Origin: Candidatus Omnitrophota bacterium | Lineage (GTDB): Bacteria > Omnitrophota > Gorgyraeia > Zapsychrales > Fredricksoniimonadaceae | Length of the DNA stretch: 14,288 bases | NCBI GenBank assembly: GCA_017987425.1 | Contig: JAGNTT010000034.1 | Location: 1 to 14,288, forward strand | Reading direction: 5' to 3' | Program-made: the position numbers and the translations under genes | In this document: piece by piece, positions 1-6,730 of the stretch | Position numbering within the stretch: position 1 is the first letter of the stretch | Layout of the letters: every line of letters begins with the position of its first letter | Notes under the pieces: model-generated | The model's database searches: none | The model's input: only the letters and a program-made list of their open reading frames with translations | What the model was told of the DNA's origin: nothing

Positions 1-145
1 CCGCAGATATCATCTTAGCGCCGTCATATATGTACCCGTCCGAAGCAGAAGGATACACCACATCCGCATTCAGCCTAGGCGCAATGCAAACAAAAGCGCA
101 CACTAAAGCCACGCTACTAAAAAGATATTTAATTCTTAGGTTCAT
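1..145 (-). CDS. N-terminus of an exported protein of unknown function (3' end outside window)
   Basis: A reading frame opens at the ATG at 145-143 and stays open to the left edge (48 codons). It begins MNLRIKYLFSSVALVC and continues through a hydrophobic stretch to a likely signal-peptidase site after ...RLNA, before DVVYPSASDGY. This is a textbook short signal peptide: basic N-region, about 15 hydrophobic residues, small residues at -3/-1. An in-frame TGA nine bases upstream makes this ATG the first possible start after the stop. The start lies inside the 3' end of the nucleotidyltransferase-like gene (17-nt overlap, different frame), so coupling to it is likely; no clear Shine-Dalgarno sequence is visible. 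Too little of the mature protein is present to assign a family. The signal peptide is direct sequence evidence; export is inferred from it. Confidence 0.7.
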   Translation of the reverse strand, partial: MNLRIKYLFSSVALVCAFVCIAPRLNADVVYPSASDGYIYDGAKMISA

Positions 146-881
146 AGTCGATCATAACAGCAAGTTTTTCCAGCTGCTGAATAATACTGTCAAGATAGTC
201 ATCCGCAGATTTGGACGTGATCCTGCGGCGAGACTGGCGGTCTTTATAAATTTCAGTAAACAGAGCATCATTGACGCCGAATTGTTCCCGCATCAATTTA
301 AGAATGTCCGACTTTGCCGATGGAACCTCGAGCCGGCGCAAACGCAAAAGATTGGTGAAGACTGGCATCAGCGAGCCTTGAGCATCATAGATCAAATTCA
401 GTTTTGCCCGGGGATCTAGCCCCTTCTCCAGATAGGCCTGACGGACACGAAGAAGCTTTCCTTTAATCTGCTGCTCGCAAAAAAGCCTCAGATGAACCGT
501 ATTTACGGTGATCTCCTTGAACACCTCTCTGCCGTACAGCGTAATATGAAAATCTTTCATCTCCAGAAACTCGATCGGAAAGACATCCAGCGAACGGGAA
601 ATATATTCCTCCGTCAGAAAAAGCGGCGCATTGATCTTGTAGGCCTGCCCCCATTTGACAAGCTCAAGGCTTGACTTCAAGACTGAGAAACGCAGATCCT
701 TGACGATGACAACTACGTTCACGTCGGAAACCCTAGGGATAAAATTCTGGCTCGCGATAGAACCGTAAACCGCAACGGTCGTGACATTCCCCTCATGAAT
801 TTTAATCAGACGGTCGACAAAACGAGTAAGCGGTAAACGTACGAATTCCGGGAGCTGTTGACTATTGATAATCTCAGCCAT
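129..881 (-). CDS. Nucleotidyltransferase-fold protein with altered active-site signature
   Basis: 250 aa. Residues 35-62 match the start of a polymerase-beta/MNT-type nucleotidyltransferase fold: a beta strand (VAVYGS), the G40-S41 signature, then SDVN at 52-55 followed by a hydrophobic strand (VVVIV). Active members usually have D-x-D at this last site to bind two metals; here the second Asp is Asn (D53-V-N55). The 'SDIN/SDVN' form occurs, to my recollection, in other predicted proteins of this kind, so it may be a subfamily trait rather than decay. The C-terminal half is helical and charged with no recognised motif. The substrate is unknown. The start is supported by an AGGATG Shine-Dalgarno about six bases before the ATG. 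It lies 22 nt after the 97-aa gene and overlaps the next, exported, gene. The fold is fairly sure; catalytic activity is doubtful. Confidence 0.72.
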   Translation of the reverse strand: MAEIINSQQLPEFVRLPLTRFVDRLIKIHEGNVTTVAVYGSIASQNFIPRVSDVNVVVIVKDLRFSVLKSSLELVKWGQAYKINAPLFLTEEYISRSLDVFPIEFLEMKDFHITLYGREVFKEITVNTVHLRLFCEQQIKGKLLRVRQAYLEKGLDPRAKLNLIYDAQGSLMPVFTNLLRLRRLEVPSAKSDILKLMREQFGVNDALFTEIYKDRQSRRRITSKSADDYLDSIIQQLEKLAVMIDYEPKN

Positions 882-903
882 AGATCATCCTGATGTGATT
901 GGA

Positions 904-1197
904 TTATTTTGTTTTGGTGTTATTTTTCGGCGTCGCAGGCCTGCCGAAATGTTTCAATTGCGGATCATGGTAGGCAACCCAAGGTTGGGCGTAATTTTCG
1001 ATCCAGTCTTCAGCCGCTTTCTCGAATCCGACATCGAAACCGGCAATCTCGCTCTCCAGCCATTTATGGCGGTTGATCTCCTCGACCACGCGCTTGTCCT
1101 TGAGCAATTTTTTTGGATCCAGTTCCACGCTATTGCCTTTCTTAATTGGATTCAAAAGCATTCTACCTTTCGTTATCCATTTGCGCAAGCGATTCAT
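904..1197 (-). CDS. Small charged protein of unknown function (97 aa)
   Basis: I do not recognise this family. The N-terminal 30 residues are strongly basic (MNRLRKWITKGRMLLNP, then KKGNSVELDPKKLLKDKR). The middle (about 35-75) looks like one or two amphipathic helices rich in Glu and Trp, including DVGFEKAAEDWIENYA, followed by a Pro/Lys-rich tail (PATPKNNTKTK). There is no signal peptide, membrane segment or Cys/His metal motif, so it is probably cytoplasmic. The frame sits 16 nt after the stop of the exported 111-aa gene and 22 nt before the nucleotidyltransferase-like gene, all on one strand, so it is probably cotranscribed with them. A purine-rich GAGAG about ten bases before the ATG could serve as a weak ribosome site. 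Its position and coding-like composition make it a likely real gene, but there is no functional evidence. Confidence 0.62.
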   Translation of the reverse strand: MNRLRKWITKGRMLLNPIKKGNSVELDPKKLLKDKRVVEEINRHKWLESEIAGFDVGFEKAAEDWIENYAQPWVAYHDPQLKHFGRPATPKNNTKTK

Positions 1198-1213
1198 AGG
1201 AGAAATCTCTCAA

Positions 1214-1549
1214 TTAATACTTATTAAGCTGTCCAGAGCCGCTGATTGAGAATGTGTCGCTCGGAACAATGGCCTGGATCTTGGAAAAAAGAATAAACCC
1301 TTCTTTACCCCTGGCATTAAAACCGGCCTCATTGATGAACACGAGAAACTCAAGACTGTTGATCTGGTCGATCCGGATGATTTTGACCCGTCGGACGATG
1401 AACGCATTATCCGTGTCGCCTCTTCCATAATAAATGTCATAGCTTTCATTCTTGTCGATACTGCCCAAATCAGCACTGTATGCTTTTGAGAAAGGCACAA
1501 AGCAACACACACAAATTACGACGGCGATTCTCAATGTATTTTTTAACAT
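1214..1549 (-). CDS. Small exported protein of unknown function (111 aa)
   Basis: The first 26 residues form a signal peptide: MLKNTLRIAVVICVCCFVP, then FSKAYSA with a likely cut before DLGSIDKNE. The mature part of about 85 residues alternates hydrophobic and polar residues (IVRRVKIIRID, LEFLVFI, GFILFSKIQAIVPS). This suggests a small all-beta domain, possibly a barrel of the SH3/Sm size class; that is inference from residue pattern only. The mature protein has no cysteines, so no disulfides are expected. It starts 23 nt after the RNA methyltransferase stop, with a GGGA-type ribosome site in the spacer, and is followed after 16 nt by the 97-aa gene. I do not recognise a named family. Export to the periplasm or outer surface is the only firm prediction. 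Confidence 0.68.
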   Translation of the reverse strand: MLKNTLRIAVVICVCCFVPFSKAYSADLGSIDKNESYDIYYGRGDTDNAFIVRRVKIIRIDQINSLEFLVFINEAGFNARGKEGFILFSKIQAIVPSDTFSISGSGQLNKY

Positions 1550-1572
1550 CGTCCCGATTCCCTAGTGAAAAG

Positions 1573-2106
1573 TTACTTGAGTTTATTTGCAAGGAGGTGT
1601 GAACGGATATGATAACCGATGATACCAAATGCAACAGCAACGTTCAATGAATTCTTGATACCGCTCATATCGATTTCGACCGCGGCATCGCACAACGTCA
1701 GGAGCTCATCGGAAATTCCGCTGATTTCATTACCGACAACAAGACAAACAGGCGCCTGGGGATTGAATTGATCATGAGGAATGCTTTCCGCGATCTGCTC
1801 GAGAAGAACGATTTGATATCCCTGGCCTTTAAGTTCCCTCAAAAGAGACAGGATGTCCTTGCGGTAATCCCACGGCACATTCTCCTCGGCTCCAAGCGCG
1901 GTCTTGGCGATGCCCGACTGGGGCGGATACCCCGTGATCCCGCAGAGCCAGAGCTTTTCGATCCCGATCCCGTCGGCGGTGCGAAAAAGAGAGCCCACAT
2001 TGTACAAGCTGCGTATGCTGTTTAAAACAACGCAAAACGGCAGACGCTCACCGGATGATTTAGTGACCTGACGCTCCACGATTTCATGATGGGCAAGCTT
2101 ACGCAT
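1573..2106 (-). CDS. SpoU/TrmH-family RNA 2'-O-methyltransferase
   Basis: 177 aa, essentially one SPOUT (alpha/beta-knot) domain. All three SpoU motifs are present: motif 1 at 29-46 (N29, R32, N36, G38, R42 in NSIRSLYNVGSLFRTADG), motif 2 at 123-130 (VVGNEISG) and motif 3 at 145-159 (IDMSGIKNSLNVAVA), which forms the trefoil knot binding S-adenosylmethionine. Such enzymes methylate the ribose 2'-OH of a tRNA or rRNA nucleotide and act as dimers. The protein lacks the extra N-terminal RNA-binding domain of the 23S rRNA enzymes RlmB and TsnR, so tRNA is plausible, but the target nucleotide cannot be read from sequence. The segment LCGITGYPPQSGIAKTALGA is characteristic of one widespread uncharacterised subfamily, from memory. 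The start overlaps the Nudix stop by 8 nt (ATGCGTAA), which points to translational coupling. Confidence 0.92.
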   Translation of the reverse strand: MRKLAHHEIVERQVTKSSGERLPFCVVLNSIRSLYNVGSLFRTADGIGIEKLWLCGITGYPPQSGIAKTALGAEENVPWDYRKDILSLLRELKGQGYQIVLLEQIAESIPHDQFNPQAPVCLVVGNEISGISDELLTLCDAAVEIDMSGIKNSLNVAVAFGIIGYHIRSHLLANKLK

Positions 2107-2644
2107 GATTTTTTAAAAAATACAATCCCGAATACACTTTCGGATCGACCAGAGATCCTTTTTCTTCCATTTGTTTAAGCCACTTCTCAATGGACTCCTC
2201 AGGAATTTCGCAGACTTCGATGTTCTCGGTGTGATCTCCCCCTCCGCTGCCGGTTTTGGAAAGACCTTCTGCTAAGAACATCGTCATGAGATCCGCTGAC
2301 GATCCCGGAGAGACCGGACCGACCAAAATTTTCGTCATGGTACGGGCTTTATATCCCGTTTCTTCAAACAGTTCACGTTTGGCCGCGACCGCCATTGATT
2401 CTTTCGTTTTTAGACCGCGGTCGTTTACAAGACCCGCCGGAAATTCAATACAGAATTTCTTGATGGGCGGACGGTATTGCTTGGTAAGGATCACTTTATT
2501 ATCATCCGTCATCGCTATGATGACGACAATCCCCGTGCAATTAGCGCGCTGGGAATATTCCCATCCGCCGTGACGGATAAGCCGGATGTATTTACCTTCC
2601 TTGATGACCACCGGTTGATCTTTGTCGCTGATGAGTTTCCGCAT
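2099..2644 (-). CDS. Nudix hydrolase, ADP-ribose pyrophosphatase type
   Basis: 181 aa from the ATG at 2644-2642. Counting from the alternative upstream ATG at 2662 (187 aa), the Nudix box begins at G77 and ends in E88-x7-R96-E97-x2-E100-E101-x-G103. These are the glutamates that bind Mg2+ for cleaving a nucleoside diphosphate linked to another group. The preceding E73-F-P-A-G and the fold order match ADP-ribose/sugar-nucleotide pyrophosphatases (NudF/NUDT5 type), which clear ADP-ribose; the exact substrate is not certain. The loop between G77 and E88 is ten residues rather than the usual five. I prefer the 2644 start: it overlaps the peptidase stop in a TGATG junction and has GGAAAGG eight bases upstream, whereas the 2662 ATG has no ribosome site. 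The gene lies between the M3 peptidase and the RNA methyltransferase in a tightly coupled operon. Confidence 0.9.
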   Translation of the reverse strand: MRKLISDKDQPVVIKEGKYIRLIRHGGWEYSQRANCTGIVVIIAMTDDNKVILTKQYRPPIKKFCIEFPAGLVNDRGLKTKESMAVAAKRELFEETGYKARTMTKILVGPVSPGSSADLMTMFLAEGLSKTGSGGGDHTENIEVCEIPEESIEKWLKQMEEKGSLVDPKVYSGLYFLKNHA

Positions 2645-4380
2645 CAGACTAGCCTTTCCCATTCGGCTTTGACGAGCGCTACGAGCGGCGCAATTGTTTT
2701 CTCTGAGAAATCAAATTCGATTCCGGCGGCTTTATACAATTCCGGAAGCGGGCGTGATCCGCCGAGCTTGAGACCGTTGCGGTAATTGGCCAGCGCCTGT
2801 TTCGGATTTTCCCTGGCCTGACGCCACAGCTGAAGCGCACCCAATTGCGCGATGCCGTATTCGATGTAATAAAACGGGACTTCAAAAATATGCAGCTGGC
2901 GGTGCCACATATATTCACGGATATTTTCAAGCCCCTGCCAGTTGGTAGCGTCGCCGCCGAAACGTTTGTTGAGCGATACCCACATATTTCTTCTATCCTC
3001 GGCCGTATGTTTCGGATGTTCATAAATCCAGTGCTGGAACGCATCGACATTGGCGACCCACACCAGGACTTCAAGAATGTCTTCCAGATGTTCCCTCTTT
3101 GAGCGCTTCGCGTCTTCCGTAGAATAAAACACGTCGATGTGATCCCCAGCCAAAAGTTCCATTGCCATGGAAGCTACTTCGCAAAATTCCATGGGCGCGT
3201 GACGGTAATCAACGACGGGATCCGACGCGCAGGCGATGGCATGAAATGCATGACCGCCTTCGTGCAGCAATGTGCGCACGTCGCGTTCAAGACCGACGGC
3301 GTTCATGAAGATAAAGGGCTTGCGCGCCTCAGTGAGCGTACTCTGATATCCGCCGGGGGCCTTGCCCTTGCGGCTGGCCAGATCCAGAAGCCCGGATTCC
3401 TTCATGTCGTCAAACTGTCGCCCGAGTTCGGGATCGGTGCGATGAAACACCGTTGATGATTTGGAAATCAATTCATCCACTTCATGAAAGGGTTTTAATG
3501 GCGCACGGTTCAAGGGATCGACCGCGCCGTCCCAAGGCCGCAGATCAGAAAGCTTCATCTGTTTTTTACGGACATCGGCGATTTCTTTGATGAGCGGCAC
3601 CATAAAGTTTTCCATAACACGATGATATTTCTTACAGTCATCCGGCGTGTAATCGAAACGGTGATACGCCTTAAATTGATAATCGCGAAAATTCGCAAAG
3701 CCGGCGTTCTTGGCGACTGTATTACGAAGTTCACGCATCTTATCGAAAATTTCCTCGAGCTTGTCCCTATCCTTCAGTCGGCGCTCAGCTGTGGCACGCC
3801 ACGCTCTTTCACGCAGGTCACGGTCAGGCTCCAGGAGATATTTGGACATCTCCGGCAAAGTTCTTTCCTTGCCTTCAAACTCTACTGTCATAGCCCCGTT
3901 CACCGTCTGGTATTCCTGTGACAAAAGATCAACCTTGGTCTGTAAAGGAACGTTGTCATCAACAAATAATTCCGTATTGCATTTAACGTCACGGATATAT
4001 ACCTGATAACGTATTTCATCAAGACCGTAAATCTCAAGGTCCTTTAGGAACTTATGATTTAACCTGTCTTCAAGCGGCTTGATGGCGGGAACGATCGTCT
4101 CAATGAATGCTTTGTAAGCATCCGCTCTTTTAACATCATCAGTCTGGCAAGTCATATAGATATATAGGATTGACCCGTACTGGCCAACCGCGGCATCGAG
4201 CTCAGAACGGTCGAGCACAAAACTCTCAAGTTCATTGGTAGAACGGATGGCACGCATATAAAGTTTTTCATACAGCCCCGTCACTGTCTTGACATCCGAA
4301 AAGTCGGCGTCATTCGGAACAAAGCTGCGCTTCTGGTATTTGGGAATGTCATTCAAACTCAGCAAAGATGTGTTGGTCAT
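2644..4380 (-). CDS. M3-family oligoendopeptidase (PepF-like)
   Basis: 578 aa, the usual size for M3B oligoendopeptidase F. The zinc site is clear: HEGGH at 373-377 gives two histidine ligands and the catalytic Glu374, and E401 in EFCEVASMAMELL fits the third ligand at the expected spacing. The N-terminal ~200 residues are the helical domain that restricts the active-site channel to short peptides. The C-terminal segment (about 480-560, with YMWHRQLHIFEVPFYYIEYG) carries the aromatic His/Tyr-rich part conserved in the family. There is no signal peptide, so it is a cytosolic enzyme trimming oligopeptides. The ATG has GGAG five bases upstream, and an extended -10 promoter lies 66 nt upstream, so this is the first gene of the left-hand operon. 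Family assignment is firm; whether it is a PepF orthologue in the strict sense is not. Confidence 0.95.
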   Translation of the reverse strand: MTNTSLLSLNDIPKYQKRSFVPNDADFSDVKTVTGLYEKLYMRAIRSTNELESFVLDRSELDAAVGQYGSILYIYMTCQTDDVKRADAYKAFIETIVPAIKPLEDRLNHKFLKDLEIYGLDEIRYQVYIRDVKCNTELFVDDNVPLQTKVDLLSQEYQTVNGAMTVEFEGKERTLPEMSKYLLEPDRDLRERAWRATAERRLKDRDKLEEIFDKMRELRNTVAKNAGFANFRDYQFKAYHRFDYTPDDCKKYHRVMENFMVPLIKEIADVRKKQMKLSDLRPWDGAVDPLNRAPLKPFHEVDELISKSSTVFHRTDPELGRQFDDMKESGLLDLASRKGKAPGGYQSTLTEARKPFIFMNAVGLERDVRTLLHEGGHAFHAIACASDPVVDYRHAPMEFCEVASMAMELLAGDHIDVFYSTEDAKRSKREHLEDILEVLVWVANVDAFQHWIYEHPKHTAEDRRNMWVSLNKRFGGDATNWQGLENIREYMWHRQLHIFEVPFYYIEYGIAQLGALQLWRQARENPKQALANYRNGLKLGGSRPLPELYKAAGIEFDFSEKTIAPLVALVKAEWERLV

Positions 4381-4445
4381 AAAATCTCCGCAAATCGAGG
4401 ATAGATTGATAAAATGACGGCCGTTGGGCCGGCTACATGGGGCAA

Positions 4446-4474
4446 ATTATAACAAAATATGCACTTAGAAAGAA
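4446..4474 (-). promoter_or_regulatory. Extended -10 promoter for the pepF-like operon
   Basis: Read on the minus strand, 4454-4446 is TGTTATAAT, a perfect TATAAT preceded by the TGn extension. The -35 position 17 nt upstream (4474-4469, TTCTTT) is weak, as is common for extended -10 promoters. Transcription would start near 4440, giving a leader of about 60 nt before the ATG at 4380. The leader contains a short CGGCC-GTTG-GGCCG stem-loop (4418-4431) and a GGAG ribosome site at 4389-4386. Confidence 0.7.
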
Positions 4475-4484
4475 ATCTTTTATT

Positions 4485-4631
4485 TGAGCCGTCGGGATGT
4501 TTCCAGACAGCCAAACCCGATGGCTCATCCCGAGGAGCAGAGCGACGAGGGACCTTAAAGATCTCTTACTCGTTGCACTCGTTCGGGATGGGCCCTCGGG
4601 TAGAGAAGCTAAAAAACTCCCCGAGGGCCCA
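4485..4631. repeat. Composite structured intergenic element with paired 43-nt hairpins
   Basis: This fills the spacer between the pepF-like and rpmB promoters. Hairpin 1 (4485-4527): TGAGCCGTCGGG, 19-nt loop, CCCGATGGCTCA. Hairpin 2 (4589-4631): TGGGCCCTCGGG, 19-nt loop, CCCGAGGGCCCA. The stems match at 10 of 12 positions, and both differences keep pairing (A-T to G-C, and G.T to C-G), while the loops are unrelated. Between them lie a plus-strand stem with tandem G.A pairs (4528-4552) and a minus-strand stem of the same style (4568-4582, ACGAGT-GCA-ACGAGT). The open frames crossing it (4459-4671 and 4497-4685) look like accidental translations of the repeat. It resembles a REP-like extragenic repeat or a structured RNA; I cannot tell which. 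No transposase is nearby. Confidence 0.6.
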
Positions 4632-4641
4632 GAAAAACCGC

Positions 4642-4671
4642 TTGACAAAAACTGGTTTTCCCCTATATTAA
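4642..4671 (+). promoter_or_regulatory. Sigma70-type promoter for rpmB
   Basis: A consensus -35 TTGACA at 4642-4647 is followed by TATATT at 4664-4669 (16-nt spacer) or TATTAA at 4666-4671 (18-nt spacer). The start point would be near 4677, giving a leader of about 65 nt with a small GGGCG-CTT-CGCCC stem-loop (4686-4698). The -35 begins only 11 bases after the composite repeat element ends. Confidence 0.75.
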
Positions 4672-4741
4672 TGGCTCAGGTTTAAGGGCGCTTCGCCCAT
4701 CCTATATTTAAAGAAGATTTACGATACAAAACGAGGATTCT

Positions 4742-4969
4742 ATGGCTAAAATCTGTGCTATATGCGACAAAAGCCCGACAACAGGCAAAAAATACCGCAG
4801 ACGCGGTATGATCAAACGCAAAGGCGGTGCCGGTTCCAAGATCGTCGGCAAAACCCTGCGTAAAGTCTTGCCCAACCTTCAGCATGTGAAAATCGTGCTC
4901 AATGGTACCGTCAGACGTTCCAATGTCTGCACTTCCTGCATCCGTGCGGGAAAAATTGTCAAAGCTTAA
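4742..4969 (+). CDS. rpmB: 50S ribosomal protein L28
   Basis: 75 aa, a normal length for bacterial L28, and the only plus-strand gene here. It is highly basic and carries the zinc-binding form of the protein: CAIC at residues 5-8 and CTSC at 63-66 form a four-cysteine site. The segment GKKYRRRGMIKRKGG is rRNA-contacting basic sequence. L28 binds 23S rRNA in the large subunit. The ATG at 4742 has GAGG six to nine bases upstream. The gene stands alone with its own promoter (4642-4671) and a strong terminator after it (4991-5024), and is convergent with recJ. A cysteine-containing L28 usually means the organism may also carry, or once carried, a cysteine-free copy used under zinc limitation; no such copy is visible in this window. 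Confidence 0.97.
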   Translation: MAKICAICDKSPTTGKKYRRRGMIKRKGGAGSKIVGKTLRKVLPNLQHVKIVLNGTVRRSNVCTSCIRAGKIVKA

Positions 4970-4990
4970 GAAAACGATTATTTCAAAATG

Positions 4991-5024
4991 AAAAGACCGA
5001 TGGACACTTCCATCGGTCTTTTTT
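4991..5024. terminator. Bidirectional intrinsic terminator between rpmB and recJ
   Basis: A 13-bp perfect stem (4991-5003 with 5010-5022: AAAAGACCGATGG / CCATCGGTCTTTT) with a 6-nt loop ACACTT is followed by a T run ending at 5024. The A tract at the 5' side supplies a short T run for the opposite strand. It can therefore end rpmB from the left and recJ (stop at 5046) from the right. Confidence 0.93.
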
Positions 5025-5045
5025 ATTGCCCTGATAAGGGTAACT

Positions 5046-6728
5046 TTATTGTGTAATCCGGATATCTTTAAGTTTTAATTGAACGACCGGAGCCTTGTTC
5101 CAGTCATCGATGATAAGGCTGTACGCCAAATCCACCTTTTGGCCGGGTTTGATCATGGGCTGAAATTCACTCATGCCGAAACCGACCGCTGAAATACTGC
5201 ACTGACCGTCGGTGACCCAAAACTTGATCGTTCCCTTGCCCATCACAGTGGCGTGGCTTTTAACGGTAAGATTGCGCGTGCACAAAACCGGCGACGGATT
5301 GCCTTCCCCGTGAGGTTCAAGGCTGTCGACCAAATCGGCAAAATTCAAATCAAGCACGCTAAACGGAACTTCGCAGTCGATATCCAACGACGGCGACAAA
5401 TCACCGGAGGCCAAAACTTCCTTGGCAAAATCATTGATCGCCTGGCGGAAGATGTCGATGTTTTCATGACGGACCTTCAGTCCTGCCGCGCGTTTATGTC
5501 CGCCGTACGTCTCAAGCGAACTCGAACAATTGGTAAGAGCATCCACCAGATGAAACCCTTCGATGGAACGCGCCGATCCGACACCGAGCCCGTCTTCAAC
5601 GGAAATAACAATGGTCGGCCGGTAATATTTCTCAACGATCTTGGAGGCGACGATTCCCAAAACCCCTTTATGCCAGCCCTCTTTGTGGACCACGATGATT
5701 TGGTCGTCCTTCGATCCGTTGGTCTCGATCATTTCAAAAGCTTCCTGCACAACCTCTCCCTGCATTTTTTGACGGGACAGATTATGAGACTCAAGGCTTT
5801 GAGCCAGGGCTAACGCATCAATGTAATTGTCCGCCAAAAGCAGATCAAGAGACGTTTTTGCCGAGTCCATGCGTCCGGCCGCGTTTAAGCGCGGGCCCAG
5901 AATAAATCCGATATAAAACGGCTTGATGCTTTTACCGCGGATCTTGGCAATATCCAAAAGCGCCATAAGTCCGTATTTGTGCGTCCGCTCGATGACGGGC
6001 AGTCCGCGTTTGACAAAAATTCGGTTCTCCCCGCGTAATGTCACCACATCCGCGACCGTGCCGATGGCAATAAGATCCCATTCATCTTCAGGGATTTCTC
6101 CAAGCAATGCCTGGGTCAGCTTGGCAACAAGACCGACCGCCGCCAGAAATTTAAACGGGTACGGGCAATCATGACGTTTCGGATCAATGACTGCAACGGC
6201 GTTCGGAATCCTTCCCGCGTCGGGTTCGTGATGGTCCACAATGATGACATCAATCCCCGCCGCGTTAATGGAGTCGACTTCGGTAAATGCGTTAATGCCG
6301 CAGTCCACCGTGATCAAAAGATGAATACCCTGTCCCTTGGCAAATTCCGCAATGTTGTGATTCAATCCATACCCCTCCTCCATGCGGTGAGGAATGTAAT
6401 TGATCGCGTTAACACCGATCCGCTTTAAGACCCTGCGCAATAGCGCGCTTGAAGTCACACCGTCGACATCGTAATCTCCGAAAATAAGAACACTCTCGCC
6501 GTTGGCCTGTGCCTGTTTGATGCGCTCGACGGCCTTGTCCATATCCTTAAGTAAAAAAGGATCATGCAATGACGTTTTGTCAGCATCCAGAAATGGACGG
6601 ACATCATTGATATTGGTGATGTCTCGATTGATTAAAAGCTGGGCGATGATGGGATGAATGCCGGCAGCGTCGCTGATCGACTTTTGAAGCTTGTGATTAG
6701 GAGTTTTGATGAGCCAGCGTTTGGTCAT
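5046..6728 (-). CDS. recJ: Single-stranded-DNA-specific 5'-3' exonuclease RecJ
   Basis: 560 aa. The DHH-family motifs are intact: GDYDVDG at 84-90, the metal-binding DHH at 165-167 (VDHHEPD), and the DHHA1 signature GGHKRAAG at 409-416, plus GPRLNAAGRMDSA at 278-290. RecJ degrades single-stranded DNA 5' to 3' in RecFOR recombination, mismatch repair and stalled-fork processing. The C-terminal ~120 residues (from about 440) form the OB-like domain that helps bind DNA. The length is typical for compact RecJ proteins. The start (MTKRWLIKTPN) fits the usual RecJ beginning, but no Shine-Dalgarno is present: a heptamer inverted-repeat element abuts the ATG with two bases between. It follows argS, 87 nt downstream, with the spacer occupied by that element. 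Its transcript ends at the shared terminator. Confidence 0.97.
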   Translation of the reverse strand: MTKRWLIKTPNHKLQKSISDAAGIHPIIAQLLINRDITNINDVRPFLDADKTSLHDPFLLKDMDKAVERIKQAQANGESVLIFGDYDVDGVTSSALLRRVLKRIGVNAINYIPHRMEEGYGLNHNIAEFAKGQGIHLLITVDCGINAFTEVDSINAAGIDVIIVDHHEPDAGRIPNAVAVIDPKRHDCPYPFKFLAAVGLVAKLTQALLGEIPEDEWDLIAIGTVADVVTLRGENRIFVKRGLPVIERTHKYGLMALLDIAKIRGKSIKPFYIGFILGPRLNAAGRMDSAKTSLDLLLADNYIDALALAQSLESHNLSRQKMQGEVVQEAFEMIETNGSKDDQIIVVHKEGWHKGVLGIVASKIVEKYYRPTIVISVEDGLGVGSARSIEGFHLVDALTNCSSSLETYGGHKRAAGLKVRHENIDIFRQAINDFAKEVLASGDLSPSLDIDCEVPFSVLDLNFADLVDSLEPHGEGNPSPVLCTRNLTVKSHATVMGKGTIKFWVTDGQCSISAVGFGMSEFQPMIKPGQKVDLAYSLIIDDWNKAPVVQLKLKDIRITQ

Positions 6729-6730
6729 AA

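Noticed and set aside
129..145. Frameshift between the nucleotidyltransferase-like gene and the exported gene
   Set aside because: The downstream frame begins with its own ATG and a complete signal peptide, so this is an ordinary gene overlap.
1210..1512. 100-aa minus-strand frame overlapping the 111-aa exported gene
   Set aside because: The overlapping 111-aa frame has a clean signal peptide and a ribosome site; this one is Ser/Arg-rich with no such support.
4459..4685. Two plus-strand open frames (60-70 aa) in the pepF-rpmB spacer
   Set aside because: They run straight through the hairpin repeats, overlap the rpmB promoter, and have no ribosome site or recognisable protein pattern.
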